A stretch of DNA of 64,000 nt from a virus. Positions 46,901 to 55,117 of the stretch are shown here, one piece after another. Location of the stretch: the IMG/VR virus record IMGVR_UViG_3300009508_000011, positions 142,118 to 206,117 of that record; one strand, given 5' to 3'. The notes beneath the pieces were generated by a model that saw only the letters and a program-made list of their open reading frames with translations, ran no database searches and was not told the origin of the DNA. The translations under genes and the position numbers were made by a program. Each line of letters opens with the position of its first letter. Position 1 is the stretch's first letter.

Positions 46901-49900
46901 ATGTCAATCGAACCGATAAAGAAATATCCATTCGATAGCACAGCTGAGTCACCGACTAATTATTTTCAAAATGAAAGTCATGTGATTGAGCCGGATGGTC
47001 AAAAGACAATAGTGGTTAGAGCTGGTCCTTTCTACAGCGAAAAACTTGTTGTCCGAACACCGTCGGCTATTGAACCCCTTGTGCGTGGTGAAGATTACCA
47101 CATCAAATATCTTTTTGAAGACGCAACACTGAAGACAGGTAAGGAAGTACACATTGCCATTTCGATGGTGGACCCTAACTGGCACGGAGAACTATTACTC
47201 TCCGGGCAAGTAGTTGGTGGCGATTACTCTCACTTGTATCCTACGGTTGTGAATATCGTAAATGATATTAAAAAGAACTACGAGTCAGTAAGTTACGCCG
47301 ATTTAGAAAATGTACCAACAGCTTTTCCTCCAACTAGCCATGCTCACAATGTCAGAGACCTGACGGACATGGATGAGTTGATTATGGCGATAAAAGAAAA
47401 CAGTGCCAACCTTAGTGGTGCATTGTTATTCAATACTCGACCATTAGAGCGCTTAGTGCGTCAAGCTGTTTCACGTACCGACCGTATTCAACGTCAACCT
47501 TTTGAGGGTTCGACATATGTAGGGAGACATACAGGTCCACTTACATTCATAATGCCTGGTACACAAACCCATAACTCTAACTTTGTAGCACGTATTCAAA
47601 TACAGAACCACGAAGGCTTTGAAATCCTTACTGTGTCTGCCAAAGAAAACTTGGAACTAATTGAAGAAGTTAGAGTACATAGCGATACCAGTTTAGCGGT
47701 TGATATATACCGCGATAAAAATATGCGTATCTGTGTATCCATGGGTGATGATACTGAAGAGTGGATTGATGCCACCGTAGGTATTGAAAGTATCATGTGG
47801 AGTGTGGACGACCCGGTTTACCGTGAAGTACCACTGCGTTGGTCGCACTTGTCAGTTGACGAACTTAAAACTCGTGAACCTACCCACATGGAAAAAATTC
47901 TTGTTGTTGGTTCTCAGGCAGCGGGACAGATGTATGGTTTCAGCGATGGTATCATTCCAGATTTTGGAAACTCCATTGTACCTATGTCACTTACTGAACC
48001 TAGTGAAGAAGAAGTTCGTCTTCGCGAAATTGAAGCCTCATTAGGTATTCTAGAGCCTCGTATCTTTGGTAGCTTAACCAGACCTGATATAGGCGGCGCT
48101 CCGATTCGACAATGGGTAAGTGTTAATGATGATAGTGGTACAAATACCATTATACGTGTTGCCAACATTCCTGAGGGAATGATAGATGACATGGACAATT
48201 CATTACGTTGGGTACTTCGTGTAAACGATTTAGATGGTTATGTCTATACCGAACCTGCGGTTATTCTATCAGATGGTTCTGTTGCTTGGCGCTTCAAAGG
48301 TTCCGAACTTGCCGATTGGCATTATTGGGAATATGGTAGAGCAATTCAAGAACGTTTAGAAATCGCTAAGGTTCCTTTACATGCATTGGATGGTATTACT
48401 AAACCTGAACAGTTAGACCCGTATATCCTTACTAGTATTCCTACTTGGGGTACGATATGGGATACTGCCTATGGCACAACTTACTCAACTACCCAGTTCG
48501 AGAAAGCAAATACTCAATGGCTTACTGAAGCAGGTCCTGAAGCAGAGACCAGTAGAAGTACCACATGGGACACTACTAATCTCACTAACAAGACAACAAC
48601 CGTTGAAGGTACTGGTGATTACCAAACTCTTTGGACTACCAATAAAACTACCTCAACTACCTACAACACTGGTTACAACACCGATACGTCTCGTAGTACT
48701 AACAGGTCTACAACGACTACTTGGTCTACGGCTACAGGTAAGACTACAAGTCGCGCCACTCAGAAGTCTACGACAACTGCTTGGACAACTTCGTTCAGTA
48801 CTACCAAGTCGCGTACAACCGATGCTGGTACACAGACTACTTGGAACACAAGTAAGTCTACCACTAAGTCACATGTAACAAGTGTGAGTACTGGTGGGTC
48901 TAGAACAACTAGTAAGTCTACAACTACGAGCTATGGTACCAACTACAGCACTAGTTATAACACTAACTATACTACCAGCAGAACTACAAGCACTGCATTT
49001 GGCACTAGTAAGAGTACAACAACTAGTTACACAACTGGTTATACTACTAATTACAACACCACTTACAGCACTAGTAAGTCAACAACGACCAGTAAGTCAA
49101 CATCTAAAACCACTAGTAAGAGTACAACAACTAGTTACCAAGCTAGTCGTTCAACTACACATAGTAGGTCTACGACCAAAACCGCGAGTAGAACCACCAC
49201 ATGGACAACTAACTATTGGACATTTTGGGGTGAGGATTGGGATGGTGCTGGTGGTTCAAGTAGACAGACAAGTAGAAGTACTTCCATAACCACGTCTTGG
49301 GACTATTCTGCAACAACTAGTTGGAGTGCCAATACTGCAATTACGGCATCTAAAACCACTAATACGTCTTTCAACACTACGTATAACACTAGCTATGCTA
49401 CGACCACCGCGTGGAACACGTCACACGGAACTTCTCACGGTACGTCTAAGTCTACCTCTAAGAGTACGACTACAACATGGACCACTAGTAAGAACACTGG
49501 GACATCTTGGACAACTGGACATACTACTAGTAGGGCTACAAGTCACGTTACTAGCAAGGCTACAACAACAAGTTATAGTACAGCCATTGGTGCAACAACC
49601 TCATGGACTACGTCGTACAGTGCAAACACTACGTTTAGTACTAACAAGACTACTACAACACAATGGGCGACTAACTACTCAGGTGGTACATCGCGTTCAA
49701 CTAACCAGTCAACTACGACTTCTTGGAATACAAACTACTCAACCGGTAGTTCTAAGAATACTAGCGCCACTACTACTACAACGTTTACTACTACGTTTAG
49801 TACTACAACTGGCGTGGCTACTAGCCGTGACACAACTACTGCATACCAGACATCTCGCACGACCACAGGCTTTAGTAATGTGAGCGTAACAAGATTAACT

Positions 49901-51295
49901 GAAGCAGAAACATCCGTAATTACAAATGGTGAAGTGTTGACTACATGGTCTACATCTAGAACCACAAGTGGTGAAATGTTATCACAAACTACTACAAGCT
50001 GGTCTACGGACTATGTGGATGGTACGGCGTGGTCAACTAGTAAGGTTACAAGTAAGAATACTACCAGAACAACGAATACTACATTCGATACTTCTGCAAG
50101 TACTACAGTGGATTCTACAAGTACGTTCACAACGTCTTGGGATACTTCTGTATCAACATCTATTGACACTTCAGCTACTACAGTTACATCGTGGAACACT
50201 GTACGTGATACATCAATGTTGACGTCTAAGGAAACTGTGACGGTATTCAGTACTGTAATTGATGGTGTTACAAGAGAGACTATTACTTCTTGGACTACCG
50301 AATTCTCGACAACTCATGCGACAAGTATTGCGACTAGCCAGTCTACAACGACTAGCTGGACAATATCTACTGGAGCTACGACAAGTCAGGATACAACTAC
50401 ATCTTGGAACACGAACGTTGCGACGATTGCTAACACTTCTAGAAGTACAGTTAGTTCTATGTCAACCATTGTGGATGGTGAAACTGTTCAAACGGCTACC
50501 GTATGGACAACCAACTTTAGTACTGCTGTTAATACGGCAATTGCTACAAGTGCAACTACCACAACAACTTGGGGTATTGGTGGTAATACTACCAGAACTA
50601 CAAGTGTGGAAACTTCGACAAGTGCTTCTGTTACAGCAGATACAACGTGGTCTACCACGGCGTCAACTGTAACTCAATGGTCTACTGCTGATACCACATC
50701 CTGGACAACAGGTGTGAACACGACGCATACTAAGACTACTGAGGCTACAACAGCCACAAGCTGGACGAGTTCTGTAGTAACAACGTACGAGACAGGTGCA
50801 TTGACGGCCACAAGCTGGACAACGCTTAAAGATACCCGTTTCAATACGACGTACTCTACAACAGTACAAACTGGTGCAAGTGTTACAACTGCATGGGAAA
50901 CTCAGGCTTCAACGTCTGGACAGACTCAAGTTGTATTACGCTCTACTAATACTGGAGTTGCAACATCAGTTTCAACTACGTGGGATACGGAAGTAACGAC
51001 TCAGTATAACACAAGTCGTGGTACTACAGTAAGCTGGCAGACAGCGCATCCAAGTGACCCAACTACAACGTTGACCACTAGCGCCGATGTGAGCACTGCA
51101 TGGGTTGAAGAAGAAACAGTTCAAGTTAGCACGTCTAGCTCGTACATGACAGTTGCGGAAAGTGCGTTCTTAACAGAACATACTCAAAACACTGACTGGT
51201 ACACTGCTGTTAATACCGACGTCTTAGTTACTGAGACTTCATCGGTTCAAACTTCTGTAACCACTTCTCGTGATACGAGTTGGCAAGGTACTTAA
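46901..51295 (+). CDS. Giant Thr/Ser-rich repeat fibre with N-terminal adaptor (1464 residues)
   Basis: SD AAGGA precedes ATG. Residues 1-165 match the N-terminus of the 510-residue fibre protein. Residues about 165-510 are a normal folded, beta-rich region. From about residue 515 to the end the protein becomes the same Thr/Ser-rich repeat as the 1023-residue fibre, with Trp, Tyr, Phe, His, Lys and Arg at regular places. The YWTFWGEDWDGAGGSSRQ block lies near residue 768. It is thus a docked fibre with a 900-residue repeat shaft. The radical-SAM gene upstream may act on it. Not recognised from a known family. Confidence 0.8.
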   Translation: MSIEPIKKYPFDSTAESPTNYFQNESHVIEPDGQKTIVVRAGPFYSEKLVVRTPSAIEPLVRGEDYHIKYLFEDATLKTGKEVHIAISMVDPNWHGELLLSGQVVGGDYSHLYPTVVNIVNDIKKNYESVSYADLENVPTAFPPTSHAHNVRDLTDMDELIMAIKENSANLSGALLFNTRPLERLVRQAVSRTDRIQRQPFEGSTYVGRHTGPLTFIMPGTQTHNSNFVARIQIQNHEGFEILTVSAKENLELIEEVRVHSDTSLAVDIYRDKNMRICVSMGDDTEEWIDATVGIESIMWSVDDPVYREVPLRWSHLSVDELKTREPTHMEKILVVGSQAAGQMYGFSDGIIPDFGNSIVPMSLTEPSEEEVRLREIEASLGILEPRIFGSLTRPDIGGAPIRQWVSVNDDSGTNTIIRVANIPEGMIDDMDNSLRWVLRVNDLDGYVYTEPAVILSDGSVAWRFKGSELADWHYWEYGRAIQERLEIAKVPLHALDGITKPEQLDPYILTSIPTWGTIWDTAYGTTYSTTQFEKANTQWLTEAGPEAETSRSTTWDTTNLTNKTTTVEGTGDYQTLWTTNKTTSTTYNTGYNTDTSRSTNRSTTTTWSTATGKTTSRATQKSTTTAWTTSFSTTKSRTTDAGTQTTWNTSKSTTKSHVTSVSTGGSRTTSKSTTTSYGTNYSTSYNTNYTTSRTTSTAFGTSKSTTTSYTTGYTTNYNTTYSTSKSTTTSKSTSKTTSKSTTTSYQASRSTTHSRSTTKTASRTTTWTTNYWTFWGEDWDGAGGSSRQTSRSTSITTSWDYSATTSWSANTAITASKTTNTSFNTTYNTSYATTTAWNTSHGTSHGTSKSTSKSTTTTWTTSKNTGTSWTTGHTTSRATSHVTSKATTTSYSTAIGATTSWTTSYSANTTFSTNKTTTTQWATNYSGGTSRSTNQSTTTSWNTNYSTGSSKNTSATTTTTFTTTFSTTTGVATSRDTTTAYQTSRTTTGFSNVSVTRLTEAETSVITNGEVLTTWSTSRTTSGEMLSQTTTSWSTDYVDGTAWSTSKVTSKNTTRTTNTTFDTSASTTVDSTSTFTTSWDTSVSTSIDTSATTVTSWNTVRDTSMLTSKETVTVFSTVIDGVTRETITSWTTEFSTTHATSIATSQSTTTSWTISTGATTSQDTTTSWNTNVATIANTSRSTVSSMSTIVDGETVQTATVWTTNFSTAVNTAIATSATTTTTWGIGGNTTRTTSVETSTSASVTADTTWSTTASTVTQWSTADTTSWTTGVNTTHTKTTEATTATSWTSSVVTTYETGALTATSWTTLKDTRFNTTYSTTVQTGASVTTAWETQASTSGQTQVVLRSTNTGVATSVSTTWDTEVTTQYNTSRGTTVSWQTAHPSDPTTTLTTSADVSTAWVEEETVQVSTSSSYMTVAESAFLTEHTQNTDWYTAVNTDVLVTETSSVQTSVTTSRDTSWQGT
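49187..49284 (+). repeat. 98-base exact repeat shared by the two fibre genes (copy 2)
   Basis: Identical to 43161-43258; the flanking repeat sequence is diverged. See the first copy. Confidence 0.9.
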
Positions 51296-51319
51296 GTACT
51301 AAAGTAGTAAGTTAAATTC

Positions 51320-51352
51320 TGGGAGGGCTTCGGCTCTCCCATTATTTTTTTC
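51320..51352 (+). terminator. Intrinsic terminator, UUCG tetraloop
   Basis: 8-bp stem GGGAGGGC/GCTCTCCC (one G-T pair, closing C-G) with a TTCG loop, then a T7 tract. Confidence 0.85.
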
Positions 51353-51382
51353 TTTGCTATGACTAACCAAGGAGATATTACA

Positions 51383-51970
51383 ATGTTAACAAGAAATAGA
51401 ATTATAGAAAGAACAGTACACCTTAAAGAGAAAGGGTACGCCAATCTTAAAAATGATAGTGGTGGGGAAACGATGTGGGGTATTACCACAGCTACCGCAG
51501 CTAAACATAAAGACCTCTGGCCCAAGTATGACTTTAACGGTGATATGAAGCGTTTACCTTTAGCAATGGCGTATGAGATATACGTATTGGACTATTGGGA
51601 AGCACAGAGCCTAGACGATGTCCTTAGAATCTCTCCAATGCTCGCTGAAGAGCTTTTCGACACTGGGGTAAACTGTGGCACTGAATTACCACAAGTCTCG
51701 CTACAGCGCTGTTTAAACGTCCTGAACGGACAGGGTAAATACTATAAGGATTTGACAGTGGATGGTGACGTTGGACCCAATACAATCAAAGCCCTAACTG
51801 CATTCTTCGAGTTACGTGGCAATGAGGGGATAGCTGTATTGTTCACCATGTTAAATAGTATTCAATCTGTCTACTACATAGAACTTGCGGAGAAAAAAGA
51901 GACCCAGGAAGATTTTGTGTATGGTTGGAATAGGTCTCGCGTATTTATGAATCTAGTAACGCATCTTTAA
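51383..51970 (+). CDS. GH108-type endolysin (N-acetylmuramidase)
   Basis: 195 residues from ATG at 51383, which has AAGGAGAT upstream; the longer ATG at 51359 has no SD. LKEKGYANLKNDSGGETMWGIT matches the GH108 start (EGGYxNxPxDxGGxTxxGIT). E16 is the likely catalytic acid, and the Asp-Gly-Gly region follows. The C-terminal DGDVGPNTIKAL is the peptidoglycan-binding helical module. It cleaves the peptidoglycan glycan chain at lysis. Length is normal for the family. Its location after the fibre island is typical of some large phages. Confidence 0.9.
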   Translation: MLTRNRIIERTVHLKEKGYANLKNDSGGETMWGITTATAAKHKDLWPKYDFNGDMKRLPLAMAYEIYVLDYWEAQSLDDVLRISPMLAEELFDTGVNCGTELPQVSLQRCLNVLNGQGKYYKDLTVDGDVGPNTIKALTAFFELRGNEGIAVLFTMLNSIQSVYYIELAEKKETQEDFVYGWNRSRVFMNLVTHL

Positions 51971-51972
51971 CC

Positions 51973-52008
51973 AAAAAAATAATGGGAGGTATTAACCTCC
52001 CTGTTTTT
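51973..52008 (+). terminator. Intrinsic terminator after the endolysin
   Basis: 7-bp stem GGGAGGT/ACCTCCC with loop ATTA, A-tract left and T5 right. Confidence 0.85.
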
Positions 52009-52018
52009 GACGCATAGA

Positions 52019-52047
52019 CAAAAAAATAAAAGGAGACCTAAGTCTCC
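52019..52047 (-). terminator. Terminator, minus strand
   Basis: 6-bp stem GGAGAC/GTCTCC with loop CTAA; the preceding A-rich run supplies the U tract on the minus strand. Confidence 0.8.
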
Positions 52048-52090
52048 GATTATTCTGAACCAATAGGAACACCAATAGAGAAGATAGTTC
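52019..52090 (-). ncRNA. Candidate small RNA between promoter and terminator
   Basis: A promoter-like element (52096-52127) directly follows the stop of the minus-strand membrane gene and points away from any minus-strand gene. About 40 bases on is a minus-strand terminator. A stem GAGAAGA/TCTTCTC (52077-52099) lies between. A transcript of about 70 bases is predicted; nothing shows it is made. Confidence 0.35.
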
Positions 52091-52095
52091 ATGTC

Positions 52096-52127
52096 TTCTC
52101 ATAAAAGGTATCACTAGTGTATTTTTT
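52096..52127 (-). promoter_or_regulatory. Promoter-like element with no gene behind it
   Basis: Minus strand: AAAAAATAC, 14 bases, TTATGAGAA. It overlaps the stop codon of the gene at 52126. Confidence 0.5.
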
Positions 52128-52734
52128 ATTTATAACCTTTAGACCTACCATCTTCAATTATGTATAACTCTTCCATAACGTGAATGTATACATATCTACT
52201 AATGATTAAACACGACGTAGTTAACGTAACCGCATAAAGTGTAGACACCCTATAGTACAATAACGCAAAACCTATGGTTGCTATAACTACTGCACCTAAG
52301 GCATTAACCCTAGCCCTAAGTATTGAGAACTCCCCATCGCCCTTAATAACCTGAGAAATGTTTTTATCTTTCAAAGGTTTAAGTACAGAGGCAGTACACA
52401 TCATAACACACCAAGACCCAATAAGTAGAAAGCCTGGATAAATTCCCCATTCGGTTAACCAGAAACCCAAGACACAAACTACTTCTACAGCAACTACCCA
52501 AGTATAGGAACGCACAGGGTTCTTAACGATGTATCTACTAATACCAGGTAAGAATACGGCAAGTCCCATTAGTGGAACTAACCACTCTTTTAGAATCTTA
52601 CCTACCTCACCAAAGTTAAGTCCCAATAGCCCTACAGTAAGAGCTATCAGGAATACATACGTGGTCTTAGTTAGAAACTCGTACAGTAGGTAATACTTAC
52701 GTAATCTACTAAGTTGCTGGAACTGCTTTAACAT
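52126..52734 (-). CDS. Multi-spanning membrane protein, copy A
   Basis: 202 residues from ATG at 52734, with AGAGGG 8 bases upstream; a GTG at 52743 is less likely because the paralogue starts the same way. About six hydrophobic segments. It aligns with the 206-residue neighbour over its whole length, with the same loop motif (ISQVIKGDGEFSIL). No signal of transporter or enzyme motif. Overlaps the upstream stop by 26 bases, exactly as the paralogue does with its own neighbour. Confidence 0.7.
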   Translation of the reverse strand: MLKQFQQLSRLRKYYLLYEFLTKTTYVFLIALTVGLLGLNFGEVGKILKEWLVPLMGLAVFLPGISRYIVKNPVRSYTWVVAVEVVCVLGFWLTEWGIYPGFLLIGSWCVMMCTASVLKPLKDKNISQVIKGDGEFSILRARVNALGAVVIATIGFALLYYRVSTLYAVTLTTSCLIISRYVYIHVMEELYIIEDGRSKGYK

Positions 52735-53329
52735 CTGACTCACCCTCTTCTGATTTGTTCAACTCTATCAGAAAATAATGGTAAACCCAACGACTTAGCG
52801 CTATAAAGGTAATCGATAGGAAAGCATTCACTAACGTATTAACGTGGTACGTGGTCATTGCCACACCTATAACCGTTACAATAACCATAGCCAAGGATGA
52901 GAAGCGTTCTGCAAGGACTGCAAACTCACCATCACCTTTAATCACCTGTGATGAATTCTTAGTACGTAACGGCCTAACTAAGGTATTACAAGAACCAAGG
53001 AAGAACATCGATAGTAATAAGATTGGTACTGGGTAGAATCCCTGAGCTACTACCATATAGCCGGTAACGCAAGTAATCTCAATAGCTACTATATAAGGAT
53101 AACACTTAAATGGATTATCGACTATATACTTACTAACCTTAGGGATAAATAACAATAGTCCAAAAATCGGTGCTGAGTAATCTCGAAGTATGATTCCCAG
53201 CGCATCAAAATATTGTATTATTAAAGTAGCGGTTACAGCTATCAGGAATACGTTACAGGCTTGAGTTAGGAAACTATAGATTAATAGTAACTTACGTACT
53301 TTACTAAGATTCTTCAGTTGTTGCAACAT
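52709..53329 (-). CDS. Multi-spanning membrane protein, copy B
   Basis: 206 residues with AGGGA before ATG. Paralogue of copy A: LSKVRKLLLIYSFLTQ versus LSRLRKYYLLYEFLTK, and SSQVIKGDGEFAVL versus ISQVIKGDGEFSIL. About six hydrophobic helices. Family unknown. Start overlaps the end of the HExxH gene upstream by 26 bases, so the three genes form one operon. Confidence 0.7.
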   Translation of the reverse strand: MLQQLKNLSKVRKLLLIYSFLTQACNVFLIAVTATLIIQYFDALGIILRDYSAPIFGLLLFIPKVSKYIVDNPFKCYPYIVAIEITCVTGYMVVAQGFYPVPILLLSMFFLGSCNTLVRPLRTKNSSQVIKGDGEFAVLAERFSSLAMVIVTVIGVAMTTYHVNTLVNAFLSITFIALSRWVYHYFLIELNKSEEGESDVKAVPAT

Positions 53330-53993
53330 CAGTTTCAGTCCCTAAATCAGCAGCGGTTTCCTCAACCACTTCCATTGCCTTTACTGGTGCTTCAGGTACT
53401 ACGCGACCATATAACTCCAATACTTCTTTAAGGTCTGAGATAGTTTGTTCCTGACCGTGCTCGAATATATGATGTATCTGTGCGTCACTAAACTGTAGAG
53501 CATATGCTTCAGTTTCCCAAGGTAACTCACGCCACTGATAGGCAATGCGTTCAGGAGTAGTTGTCGTAGCAATTAACTCACTAGGATACAACGTACCCTT
53601 CCATACTGTACCTGAGGCTATGAAGTTTAAGTCTCCACGTAGGAACTGTTGTAAATGAATAGTTTCGTGTTTAACAGTAACTTCCATTAGGGCAACATCA
53701 GTGTTGATGATAATCCAAGGAACACCATTAACCGTAGTGAAGAAAGTAGAAACGTCAAAGTCGATAATTGGACGTAGTTCACGACCAACGATGGCCTGGT
53801 GGTGACGTGCAGATATAGTAGTGATTTTAACATCACCTAAGGCATCTTTGGTTTCTTTAGAAAGCATCTGCTTAAGACGCATCTTGTAAGTAGAATCATT
53901 ACAAGCTTTAGCCATAGCACGACGTTGCTCTTTGGTGTACATGCTTAGAGCTTCACGGTTATTCTTATCTTCAAAGAAGTTTTCAAAGTTCAT
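53304..53993 (-). CDS. HExxH putative zinc metallopeptidase, copy A
   Basis: 229 residues with SD AAGGAA. HETIH (109-113) and a downstream LPWETEAYA (157-165) resemble the two parts of a gluzincin-like zinc site (HExxH plus ExxA). The same layout is found in the 211-residue protein at 55886. The C-terminal 40 residues are acidic and Thr/Val-rich, lacking in the other copy. Substrate unknown. It forms an operon with the two membrane proteins. Confidence 0.6.
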   Translation of the reverse strand: MNFENFFEDKNNREALSMYTKEQRRAMAKACNDSTYKMRLKQMLSKETKDALGDVKITTISARHHQAIVGRELRPIIDFDVSTFFTTVNGVPWIIINTDVALMEVTVKHETIHLQQFLRGDLNFIASGTVWKGTLYPSELIATTTTPERIAYQWRELPWETEAYALQFSDAQIHHIFEHGQEQTISDLKEVLELYGRVVPEAPVKAMEVVEETAADLGTETDVATTEES

Positions 53994-54049
53994 TGTTGTG
54001 GTTTCCTTATTAAGGGTGAATAATTAATCGGGACATAGGTTAAGTGAGT

Positions 54050-54343
54050 TTAACAGTCACTGTTGTTTGGTACAGTGACACCATCTAGGTCTGAGTGTTC
54101 ATCACTCTCTAGTATCATGGTACAGTAATCTGGATGAACCCAAGAGCTTTCAGTGAACAGAAGAACTATTTTAAATATGTCTTCTCTACTTAGGTTATCC
54201 ACTTCAGTAGTGAATAGTACGAAGTTATTATCATTAACACTACGTTTAGTTAAACCCAATTTCAATTGAATGTTTATGTTAAGTACAGACATTACATCAC
54301 CTTGTCGGCAAGTAATACCTATCATTGTTTTACCGGTACTCAT
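54050..54343 (-). CDS. Unknown small protein
   Basis: 97 residues; ATG overlaps the TGA of the phosphoesterase gene (ATGA), so it is translationally coupled. Acidic C-terminus. No motif recognised. Confidence 0.6.
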   Translation of the reverse strand: MSTGKTMIGITCRQGDVMSVLNINIQLKLGLTKRSVNDNNFVLFTTEVDNLSREDIFKIVLLFTESSWVHPDYCTMILESDEHSDLDGVTVPNNSDC

Positions 54344-54861
54344 AATCTGTTTCTAGACTCGTGCGTGGCTATCATTTCAGAGAAAGATATAGGTTTCATG
54401 TCCCAGTGGTCAATTGCAACATTTATAAATCTTGGGTCTTCGATAGGTTTATCGGTATCGCTGTGTAGGTGACCGTGGATATTGTAGTCTCTACCGCGTA
54501 GATGGTCAGGGTGTATTGGGATATGTGACCACCAGCAATTACGTCTAGAGAGATAAGGTATTACTTCACAGTAGTTAGCTACTAGGTGTAACATACCTAT
54601 TTTCTTTTCTACATCGTGATTGCCTGGTACAAGAGTAATCTTAGCACAATGATGTTCATCCACTAACCTTTTCATTCTACCCAACCAATAGATATCCTGA
54701 CAGACATCACCAACCAGAATTAGAGAATCTTTTTTGTGTAGACTACTAGCTAGGTTATCAAAGATAACTTCGTTGTGTTCTTCTCTAGAGGAGAAACCTC
54801 TAAACTTGTAGGCATTACGTGCACCTAGGTGAAAGTCACCACCTGTTATTAATCTGGACAC
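54340..54861 (-). CDS. Calcineurin-like metallophosphoesterase
   Basis: 173 residues starting at GTG (54859-54861) with AGGAG upstream. The metal-binding set is visible: GDFHLG, VGDV, GNHD, SHIPIHP and NIHGHLH. These are the five motifs of the calcineurin-like superfamily. At 173 residues it is close to a bare catalytic core, shorter than Mre11/gp47. It may hydrolyse a nucleotide or phosphoprotein; substrate unknown. It has a promoter-like element at 54898-54929. Confidence 0.85.
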   Translation of the reverse strand: MSRLITGGDFHLGARNAYKFRGFSSREEHNEVIFDNLASSLHKKDSLILVGDVCQDIYWLGRMKRLVDEHHCAKITLVPGNHDVEKKIGMLHLVANYCEVIPYLSRRNCWWSHIPIHPDHLRGRDYNIHGHLHSDTDKPIEDPRFINVAIDHWDMKPISFSEMIATHESRNRL

Positions 54862-54897
54862 TGGGATGTTCTCCTACTAAAGTAATTATCACAGACG

Positions 54898-54929
54898 GTT
54901 CTATACTAAGGGACAGTGGTGTAAAATAT
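54898..54929 (-). promoter_or_regulatory. Promoter-like element
   Basis: Minus strand: ATATTTTAC, 14 bases, GTATAGAAC, about 37 bases before the phosphoesterase start. The second box is exact. Confidence 0.6.
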
Positions 54930-54940
54930 CTATAGACGGC

Positions 54941-54972
54941 AAAAAGAAGCTACCCCACAAGGAGGTAGCTCT
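54941..54972 (-). terminator. Hairpin after the 208-residue gene
   Basis: 7-bp stem AGCTACC/GGTAGCT with a long loop; AAAAA on its left is the minus-strand U tract, next to GACGGC. Confidence 0.6.
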
Positions 54973-54989
54973 AAAAGGGAAATATAACA

Positions 54990-55040
54990 ATGAAAAACCT
55001 TAATAAAAGGAATAGTCAACAACACAGTACCACGCTCTAA
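54990..55040 (+). CDS. Possible 16-residue mini-ORF
   Basis: ATG at 54990 preceded by AAGGGAAATATAACA reads MKNLNKRNSQQHSTTL. A short basic peptide in the non-coding gap between two minus genes. No homologue known to me; it may be a chance ORF. Confidence 0.25.
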   Translation: MKNLNKRNSQQHSTTL

Positions 55041-55117
55041 TCAATCTCAAGACCCGACTCCACTGATTGGTTAGTTAATGCAGGAACAAATGGCAATTAA
55101 CATATAATAAGTAATAA

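Noticed and set aside
41970-51295. CRISPR array in the repeat genes
   Set aside because: Repeats are not of uniform length with unique spacers; they lie in long coding frames.
54340-54861. gp47/SbcD nuclease partner of the SbcC-like protein
   Set aside because: The protein is only 173 residues, lacks the capping domain, and lies 27 kb away.
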